The notes under the pieces were generated by a model. It made no database searches. It had not been told where the DNA came from and worked only from the letters and a program-made list of their open reading frames with translations. This document shows positions 23,762 to 34,100 of a stretch of 64,000 nt of DNA, piece after piece. A program made the translations under genes and the position numbers. This DNA is from Bactericera cockerelli (taxonomy: Eukaryota > Arthropoda > Insecta > Hemiptera > Triozidae), in contig CM044967.1 of the NCBI GenBank assembly GCA_024516035.1, positions 1,644,383 to 1,708,382 of the forward strand, given 5' to 3'. Numbering within the stretch: position 1 is the stretch's first letter; every line of letters begins with the position of its first letter.

Positions 23762-23940
23762 GGGCTATTGTTATTGCCACAGGCAATAACCCCGCCTTTT
23801 AGGTAGGACATTGGTTTCATTCTCTTTTTTGTTCTTGTTTCTTAGTTCAATCTATTTATTTTTTCTTTATAATTTTATTGTATTTTACTGTATATATGTT
23901 TGCCTTACCTAATAAAGCATACTATAATAATAATAATGGG
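23762..23940 (+). mobile_element. Non-LTR retrotransposon 3' tail
   Basis: Stem ATTGCCACAGGCAAT, then AACCCCGCC, an AT-rich stretch and CCTAATAAAG. This arrangement recurs at 25.55, 29.22, 45.2, 51.04, 54.69 and 56.13 kb and resembles 3' ends of insect LINEs. No reverse transcriptase is present. Confidence 0.7.
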
Positions 23941-24079
23941 CCCATAAACTTGTTTGTTGTTGGCGTTCATCACAGAATTTCACCACCATTAGTAAAAGGA
24001 TGTAACATCATGGAATTGAGAAATATCAACCAAGGCATTCCTTGGTTAGTTACGCGAAATTCAATCTCTGACTGATCTC

Positions 24080-24990
24080 TGTACTGCCATAATGATAAGT
24101 TCCAGGAAGCTGATTTTCGTATGTGGTTTTCTTTTTAACTTTAGGTCTACATTTGCTATTGATAGGATTTTATGGGACCGCAAGTGGTACACTAACCAAT
24201 CTAACCATGTACAAAAAATTGAAATTGTTACTTAAAATTAGATAGATTCAGTCCTCAACATGCCAAGGTCTGAAGAGACATGGAAAAACAACCTAGTCAC
24301 AGTAGATGACGATTTTTATATAGCAGAAAAAATTTAAAACAGCTGAGATAGAAAGATCCACATAGATTCATAATAATTAACAACATAGATTTTATTATGT
24401 TTTTTGTTTTTATCAAAGCCATGATTCATACAATCAAAAAAATATTGAAAATATACAATCATGAGTTAACTTTAAACCGTTTCAGAAACAAAGGCTTTTA
24501 TTTATAAATCTACTGTATCTTACCTGTAAGCAAATCAAATACTGATCTAATATTAATGAATATTGTATTCAAATATTTAATAAATGTGGTTTATGCTCTT
24601 ACAGTACACCAATGTAAAAAATCATAAAATGTAGATGGTATAATTTTTAGTTCATCTTATGATTCTCAGATTTTTTTTTATATAAAAAATAGCAATTATT
24701 TTAAATACAGGAGATAATGAAAAGTGAAGAGCTGAATACCTAAAAAAAAAATGTTTTAATAACTTTTTCGAAAGCTTTAGGAATTTTCCGAAAATTGAGG
24801 ACTAGAGCTATGGTATATTTTTGCACTTGTTGATATTATTTTCTGAGCAACCTTTTCACTAATATTCTTTTCATTTGAAATGAGATAAGAAAACAATAGA
24901 AAGAGTGCCTCTAATGAAAGGATTGCCCTGTAAATATTGATGATCTTATCATTCTATTACCCTTTTTTCATTTGGGTAAAATAGATAGTC

Positions 24991-25030
<40 letters not shown>

Positions 25031-25135
25031 TAGAAGAATTAACAAATATTTTTATCCAAACAATTAAAAGTATTTCTTTTGATTTGGAACTCTGCACCCC
25101 AGAAAAGAAAGTGTAATGTGAAGTAGATTTCTCCT
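24080..25135. other. 3' flank of the SERBP1-like gene
   Basis: I recognise no gene or repeat family here. It contains a T32 run (24993-25024), which on the minus strand is an A32 tract about 110 nt after the stop codon of the SERBP1-like gene, within the likely 3' UTR. Confidence 0.5.
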
Positions 25136-28100
25136 TTAACCCAAAGAGGGGAAGTCATGTTCATTAGTGACATCAACTCTGGGAGCACTGCGAGGTCCCC
25201 GATTATAGCTTGGCTGTAACAGAATGCAAGAAAGGAGTAAGGAAAGATTAAGCAAAAAAATATAACATTAAGAAAAATAACCCAAGAAACTTTCAAAGAT
25301 GAAACTTCTCAGGCCAAAAATTGCACGTTTTATTAATAATAAAAAAAAAAATGCAATACTGAGCTTAAAAAAAATTAATTCCCACAGACTACAATTTCTC
25401 ATGTGAAATATTAAAAATAACACATCCTAAGGCCTAAATGTTGACAAGCACTACTGCTGGAATAATGAGACTAAGTAATCCTAGTCGGGCAGTATTATTA
25501 TTATAAACTATAAATCTTTTTTCTCTCTTTTACTTTTTTTTTTATCAAGGGTGGTGCGGAATAGAATGCCGTTGGCATTAGCACCGCCCTATGTATTGTA
25601 TATATTCTATGTAAATAAAACTTGATCCAATATGTTTAATAGTAATAATAATGATCTAATAAGAGAGACTATACAGGTACATCAAAAATGACGAAAATTT
25701 TGTTTTCTTCCAGTTGAGGGAAAAAACTATCTTTAGAAAGAGTAGATAAATGTTTGGTTTTTTTGCCTTGTATAAATTTACAACATTGAGTGTGAACCTG
25801 CGATTACCCTTCAATTTTTTATGAGATAAAATTGTTATGGAAATAAGAATTCGTGATTTTGAACTTTGTCGTTGAGTCAAAAGCCTTTTGAAATGTTTTA
25901 ACTTTATCTAAATTGAGATTTGGATCATGTGTTTATCATAACTATAGCGTACCGCTAAAAATAATTGACAACTTTCTGACAGCCACACAATTCACAACAT
26001 CTGGTCTCCTGGCTATTGCATCATAAAACCATATCTTTTTTTTCTTCACAATTTCGATTTAAAATATACGATTTTCATTATATTCATTTTAGACATCCAA
26101 GTATTATGATAGTTAATTATTTTATATTTTACTATGGGTTTACTTAACACGTTGATTGCCAACGCTATAGAGTTACATTTCCTCAGGGGCTCAAATGAAA
26201 AAGTGAACAACTACCCGTCAGGTGAATATGCCTGACGGGGCCAGCTGGGTAAAGTTAGTGTCAGGTGAATTCACCTGACGTGGCGATCAACGTGTTTAAA
26301 AAAAGAAGAAAAAAAAAGAGCATACCTACATAGTAAAATACAAAATCATAAACTATCGTAAAATATACATCTCTATATATAAAACAGAAAAAAGGACTAC
26401 CTACCTACCTACCTATGTTTGTTTGTTTTTCCGGAGTTGTTTAGCCAAAACGGTAAGAGATAGCGAAAAATGTCTCAGAATTGACCCCCCCAAAACCATT
26501 ATCGCTTTGTCCAGAAAAATTATAAAAAGTTCAAAAAGGCATTGCTGTCCAGCAGTACGGCCATGCCTTAGTAAATTTGAAATTTAGTCCCGTTGCAAAG
26601 CACGGGCAAACGGCTAGTTTTTTATATGATGAAAAGAATCACCTTGTCTCCTCTGGGACCACCACGATCCCCTCGCATTCCTCCGCGCCCTTTACCACGG
26701 CCGCCCCGAGTCGGCTGATCTGCAAAGTGAAAGTTGGTGTCAACTACTTCTTTCTTCTTCGGGGCTTTAGCTGCAATCTCTTTGGCGGCTTTTTCCTGAA
26801 AGTAAAAAATTAATAAAATTAAATAGATTTCATTACTAAAATTAAATAGATTTCATTACTAAAATTAAATCAGGGTGTCTACTAAATGGTCAAAGTAAAA
26901 TTCCCTGACTTTTCCAGGTTTTCCAGACCATTTTTCCAGTTTCTCCAGTCTACTTTTTTAAGGAGACGTTATATGAATATTATACAGGGTGGGGCAAAAG
27001 TCTGGAAACCCCTGAATAACTTTCGAATGGCTTCTTCGGTAAAGATAAAATTTTGTATGGTGAACCGGTGTAGTAAGACCTTCTTTTATATTGGGGCCGA
27101 TTTTCGTTACCGGCCCCCAAGTCGGGGCCAGGGGGGCCAACTTCATTTTTTTAAATACGAACCCCTACTTTACGATACATTTTTGGAAAGGTCTTTAAAT
27201 AAAAAATACTTTGGTGCAAATTTTATTTTTTTAAATATTAACTGTTTGCAAATGGCGTCCAACTTTGTGTATGCAGTGTAAAGTCTGGAAACCCCTGAAT
27301 ATCTTTCGAAAGGGCTTTTTCAGTAAATTTAAAATTAACCCTTTCACTGTACATCTATGAATTAGTTGGGAAAAAATTATGAACGATGCTTTTTTGAGTT
27401 TGTTAGAGTCCATAGATGAGGTTTCCAAAAAAAAAAAAAAAAATCTTCAAAACTGAAAAATCTTTTGTTTACAAACGCAGTTCAAACCCGACTACACAGT
27501 TTTTACTGAGAAAATCAAGAGAGAAGAGAACAAAAAAAGAAACAATTCCAAAAAGTACAGAAACAAAATCATAGAATGCAGCACTGGTATTTTCAAAATC
27601 AATTGATGTCCCTGAGCAAGGACAAATTCAGTGAAAGGGTTAAGTTCGGTAATCCGTGGTAATCAGACCTTATTTTAGAATGGGACCGATTTTTTTTTTC
27701 GACCCTCATGTTTGGGACAGGGGGGCTAACTTCATTTTTTTTTAAATACGAAACCACAACTTGCGATAAATTTTTGGAATTAATCACCAAAGTATTTCTT
27801 ATACCTTTCCAAAAATGTATCGCTAGGTGGGGGTTCGTATTTAAAAAAAGGAAGTTGGCCCCGACATGGGCCGGTACCAAAAATCGCCCCCATTTTAAAA
27901 GAAGGTCAAATTACCACTGATTACCGTACACAATTTTAAATTTACTGAAAAAGCCCTTACGAAAGATATTCAGGGGTTTCCAGACTTTACACTGCATACA
28001 CAAAGTTGGACGCCATTTGTAACCAGTTTATATTTAAAAAATAAAATTTGCACCAAAGTATTTCTTATATAAAGACATTTCCAAAAACATATCGCAAAGT

Positions 28101-31100
28101 AGGGATTCGTATTTAAAAAAATGAAGTTGGGCCCCTTGGCCCCGACATGGGGGCCGGTAACAAAAATCGGCCCCACTATAAAAGAAGGTCTTATTACCCC
28201 GGTTTACTGTACAAAATTTTAAATTTACTGAGAAAGCCATTCTAAAGATATTTAAGGGTTTCCAGACTTTTGCCCCACCCTGTATAAGACCTGCTAAAAT
28301 TTTGTTAATTTTATAAAAAGTGATTAAGAGTGTTTTGTGTTTCTTACCAAATAAGCATTATCACACTGCTGGATTACAGTGGCGCCGCAGGCAAATTTTT
28401 TTTATTTTTCATTTTCATGACAAAATTGGATCTTGAAAAAAATTCCCTGACTTTTGGTGTTTTTTCACAAAATTCCCTGACTTATGGTGTTTTTTCACAA
28501 AATTCCCTGACTTTTCCCTGACTTTTTCGGTCTCGAAAAATTCCCTGACAATTCCAGGTTTTCCAGGTTTTCCCTGACCAGTAGACACCCTGTAAATAGA
28601 TTTCATTACTAAAATTAAATAGATTTCATTACTAAAATTAAATAGATTTCATTACTAAAATTAAATAGATTTCATTACTAGTTGGAGATTTACTAAAAAT
28701 ACTGTGACATTAAATTGACATTTTTAATCGTTGTTTTTAAAATCAAATAAATTTTAAAAATGAAATAGAATCGTTGGCGTTATGAAGGACATCCAGCTGT
28801 AAAAAAATGTGCCAAAACCAATCAACCTCAACCATGAGGTTGAACAACGTCGACCCTGCTCAAGCGGGATAAGACAGAGTAAAAGAAGAAGAAGATTCTA
28901 TATTTTATACAAACTAGTCTCTTCAGTTCAAATAGAAGACTGGTGAATAGAATATTATTTGTCTTATAACAGACATATTCCTTGACTAATGAATGGAGCA
29001 ACTTTTTACTTTCTTATACCTAATATTGTACTCTAAACTATCCTATAATCATTATTATTTGACCTGGTTCTTCAGTGTTTTCAGTGAAACCCTTGCAATT
29101 AACAATGCGACCAAATTATTAGATCTATTGTGATCTAACTGAAGGTATGTACAGATTTAGTATCTAATAAAGAAATAAAAAGTCAAGTTGACACTAAAAA
29201 TGGTTTAGATAGGGAACTTTAAGGGTTGGGTGGAAGAGATTGCCTAAGGCAATAACCCCGCCCTTTAGTTAGGACATACATTATGTATATATTTATTTAT
29301 TTTTTCTTCTATTATATTGTATATTGTATTTTCATTTGTAATTATTTGTATTGTATATAATATGTCCTATTACCTAATAAAGTGTAAATAAATAAGAATG
29401 TTCACCTCTTCGATAAGTCGAGCCTCCTCCTTTTTTCCCTTGAGTTCGTACATTCCTTGCCACCGTGTCAAGTCTTCCCCCTCTCCCGGCTTGCGCAAGT
29501 TGTACTGGGGCTTCAGCAGCTTGGAGCCCCGGGTGACTTTCCATTCATCCAGAGTGATCTCCTTGGCGGCCTGGTCTTCTGCTTCGGTGGCCGAGGCTGG
29601 GGCGTCGCCAGAAGACACTGCGGTTTCCACAGGCCTGAAATTACAAAATTGAAAATAAACAATCAAACTTTCATTCTAAAAACTGCAGTACCCATAGGTC
29701 TGAAATTACAAAATTGAAAATAAACAATCAAACTTTCATTCTAAAAACTGCAGTACCCTAAGGTCTGAAATTACAAAATTGAAATAAAATAATAAACAGC
29801 TAAAGAAAACTGCACTCAAACTTTCATTCTAAAAACTGCAGTACCCACAGGTCTGATTTTACAAAATTGAAATAATAATAACACTCTTTAGTGGAAGGTG
29901 ACCACCAGAAGAGGTTAATGCTTAAAGCATTTTCTACCACCTTACCCTCAAAGTATTATTTTTATGTGGTCACAAACTCAATTTAATGAGGAAAAATTCA
30001 TGCACTGGGTGGGATTCGGACCAACGGATCCCTAAGCTACCCGGATTACCAGACTAGCGCGTTATCCACTTGACTACGAGTGAAAATAAACAAATATCTA
30101 AAGAAAACTACACTCAAACTTTCATTCTGAAAACTGCAGTACCCACAGGTCTGATATTACAAAATTAAAATTAAATAAACAGCTGAAGAAAATCTCACTC
30201 AAAACTTTCACTATGAAAATACAATATTAAAAAATTGATTTGATTCAATCATTGACATGAAGAGAACTGGGACCTGGGTGTTATGTTTTTACTAATGGTG
30301 TATCAATGAAAACTAGTTCTCTACTTTAGAGGCTGAGTTCAAATATCACCAAAAAATATCCAAGATTTGGTAATATGTTAATGAAACTTCAAAATAACCA
30401 AGATCTTACTTGTCTATGTTGTTTTCATTGCTGCTAACAGTGTCATTTTGTTTTCCATCTTGGTTGCCTCGTTCTCTGCTGAAATCACTGTGGTTATCTC
30501 CTGTGGTTAGCTCCCTGGAAAAAAATGGTTAATGTAAGCCAATTTATCAGATAAGGGGGTTTTTTCAAGTTAATATGACGTAATTGGCGGAGCAAAGTTT
30601 AGGTCAGCAAATCTTGGCTGTGTCAAAAATCATATTAATGCAGCATCACAGAGGACAGTAATTTTGTAAAGTATAATACCCACAACAATATTCTTGAAAA
30701 AATCATATAAAAGTACACAAATATGCCTCAAAGACTAGTCTAGTTTGGCGTCCCAAAAAGAACTTCCCTAACCTACGGAACATCAGGCACCTTATATCTT
30801 TAAATGTCTATAGCAGCGATTCCCAACCTTTTTAGCTTGGGGGCACAATAATATTTTTAAAACAATTTTGGGGCCCACCTCGTACTAATTTTGCACTATT
30901 TTAATATTATTTCTTGAGTTTCGGCCAGCATCCACGGCCCAGTAGCAAGCTGCCCGCGGCCCAGTAGCGAGCTGCCCGCGGCCCAGTAGCGACCCGCGGC
31001 CCAGTAGCGAGCTGCCCGCGGCCCACCGGTTGGGAACCGCTGGTCTATAGCATTCATAATTAATATCATTAATTTTTCTTTTTGTAAAAAAAAAAACCTT

Positions 31101-34100
31101 TAATTGTACTCACATTTTGTCTGGGCCAGTGTGGCGATCATACTCCCTGCGGCCAGTGCCTCTACCTCTGCCTCCACCACCTCGTCCCCCTCTACCCCCA
31201 CCTCTCCCCTCTCTGTTCTGATAGCTGTCACGACCCCCCTCTCCATTGTAGCGACGCTCTTTGACGGGTTCTTCTGAGTTTGAGTAGAAAGAATTGTTGT
31301 CCTTGCCTGTAGAACTGAAAAAGAATAATACGTTATTTGTACAGCCTAATTAGGATTTTTTTCAATGAACATTTATTTAAAGAGAAGTCCTATAACTCTC
31401 AGGGGCCTTGCTGTGATTTAGATTAATGAGTCCCATTTTTCCAGCAGTAAGCCCAAGACATATTATTATCTGGTCAAAATCCCACATACAAGGATAACTC
31501 ATCATATCCCGACTGGGTTTCCAACCTGCAACCTCTAGATTACCAGACGCTTTGACCAATAGGCTGCCAGGCCAGAAAGACAAGAAATTCAAACATATCA
31601 TTCGGTAAAATAATACTGGGTGGGCTATAGATTAACTAGGAATAGTCTGTTTCCAAAAAAGAAAAAAATGTAAAAAAAGAGAAGAAAAAATAAATACAAT
31701 TAAATGGAGAGAGAAAAATAAACTGACAAAACTCAGAATACTTGTAAATCTCAGTTTAAATAAAAAATAAATACTTACTTGGAGTTGTCAGTTACGGTGG
31801 TATCCTTGGGACGATCAGTTTGTAGTATATTGTCATCATTATATTTAACTTTTTCCGGCTTTTTGGGCTTTGCAGTAGTTGCTTCTGGAAATGGAGAGGC
31901 ATATAAAAAAGTTATTTACAAACCTATAAAAAAATATGAGGCGAAAGTCTGTCCCATTTTCAGTTTTTCACCTATACTTTTTGGATAATTTTTTTTTCTC
32001 CAGGTTTGGTATTTCCAAATAATTCCATTTTCTTTCAAGTTTACATTCCCCACTATTCGTGAAAGAAAAATGCGTTTTGGTACTTTTAAAGATAAACAAT
32101 GGACTTCACCGGTAAAAGAAATGGAAGCCAGAGTTTTATAAATCCATTTGGTTAACCAAACTGGAAGAAGATTTTTCCCCTTCCAAAAGAAAACTGACTT
32201 TCTTCCAGTTCGTTCATTTTATTTCATTTGAATCCACTTTGGTTTGAAAGAAAAATACCGCTATTGTACACATTTTCACTTAGATACAAGAGTTTTTTAG
32301 GGACCAAGACTTTTTTCTCTCTCCTATATTGAGTTTTCAACTAAATCAATCTTCTCTTGTATCAAGTTTCAGCTGAACGGTTCTCTATTATATTTTTGTG
32401 CAGCACATATGGAATGTACCATACCTCGGTCATTGTTCCCTTTGTACATAAATTTAATGTTACAGTTTTAAAATAATCATTAAGACGTTGAATGACCTAT
32501 GTAGAATAAACAGGATGGACATAGAAGTCAGTAGAATCTTGTCAAAACAAGCATCTTGGTTTCGACCAGTTTTGACAGACAGCCTCCCATACTTACTTGA
32601 ATTTAAAGAGATCGACCCTATATTCATCACTCTCAAATATTCCAAAATAAATTTTCATTCAAATCTACCTTCACATATAAACTTCCCCCGAATTCAACTA
32701 TCATTAAACAGCTCAAGACATCTTTCCATTAACACTCCATCTAAAATATCTTTGCATATACCTACACGATCTGGTATCCTTTGTCATCTTGGTAACCTGC
32801 TGGTGAGCAGGAAGGCAGCTAATAAGCATTTCTCTCTTTCAGATATTTAAAATTGTCTTTTAGAGAGCTTAATTGTCACCTTGTACTCAATTTTATTTTG
32901 TTTTACTATTTCTCTCTTTCTCTTAGATTGAGTTTTTTCTCTCTTTTATAACCAGGTTTTTGGCTCAAAAATGAAGGGTTAGGACAATTTTGCCTAATAT
33001 CCAGGTGTGACTGTATAGTTAAGAGGTACTTACTGTAAACACTCACTTTTGGGTTAATGTCATTTACTTGGGATAATGCTTTTGAATTAAATTTGTTTTT
33101 ATTGTTTTTTTTTTTAATTTCAGTGAGTACACTTTTTTCTCAATACTAGGGTTACAATAAGAGGATGACTAAATTACTGTCTAATTTCAATTTTATAATA
33201 TATAATGATTAAAAAAGGTATGCATTTTAATGACTCCTAATGATGAAGTGTCTCAAAAAAAGTCCAAAAATGAGGGCTTGAAATTTTTGCTGTCTACACA
33301 TAATAATATGACAAATGAAACAGGAATTTCCGTGCTTTCCAGCTTTCCTAGACAGGGCTCAATGCATCAAAAATGACACAATGACAACCCACAACATTAT
33401 GACTAGGTAAATAAAACTACACATACAGAAATTGCCAGATGCACAGACTCAAGGTCTAATCAGAAACTAAAACCTAATTAAAAACTTACTGATAACATGC
33501 ATTAGTGGTCAAGTGGTTAATGCACTGCTTTGGTAGTCCTGGGATATGTTGGTTCAAATCCCACCAAATGCATGAGTTTTTTCTGATATAATTGAGATGT
33601 TGACAACATAATGAGATAATGACACAAAAACTACTGCTGGAAAAAAGGCTCTAAAGTCCTACAGGCATTATAAATTAGAGTGTATTACAATTATGCTTTA
33701 AAACAGCCCAAATGAAATTCTTCATTCAGTGACAGTCTGGAAGCAGTGTAAGAATTATTTAAGTTCTTTACATAGTAATAAAGGTAAAACCTTGTTAAAT
33801 GTAGCAATTAAAATAAATATATTCATTCATGATTCATATACAAAAAAGACATCCACTATGATTACAAAAATGGGCAAAAATAAGAAGAAGAATAAAAAAA
33901 AAGATTTTTTGAAGGAATGCCTTGGGTTCAACCTGGTCTGTTCTTTCCTAACACCAGGATGTCTAATAATTCGGACTCTTTAATTTTCCCTTTTAATTAT
34001 GAAACAGGATTAAATTTAAGATAAGCCAGAATTACCCTCAAGTTGGGCTATATCACAGCACGATTGGTTGAAGCTCTGAATATAGGGAGGGTCTGGCTTA

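Larger units (their letters stand above)
26871..28592. mobile_element. Outer DNA transposon of a three-level nest
   Basis: Terminal inverted repeats CAGGGTGTCTACT and AGTAGACACCCTG, flanked by TAAAT duplications (26866-26870 and 28593-28597). Native sequence is ~26871-26982 and ~28285-28592, and includes three 30-bp direct repeats (TTCCCTGACTT-TGGTGTTTT, ~28441-28520). No transposase. The superfamily is uncertain. Confidence 0.85.

Noticed and set aside
26983..28284. CRISPR-like array from repeated blocks
   Set aside because: The repeats are inverted arms of a transposon, not regularly spaced direct repeats; this is a eukaryotic region.
28415..28606. Coding repeat with KSGNFVKKH units on the minus strand
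   Set aside because: It is the 30-bp direct repeat at the end of the outer transposon.
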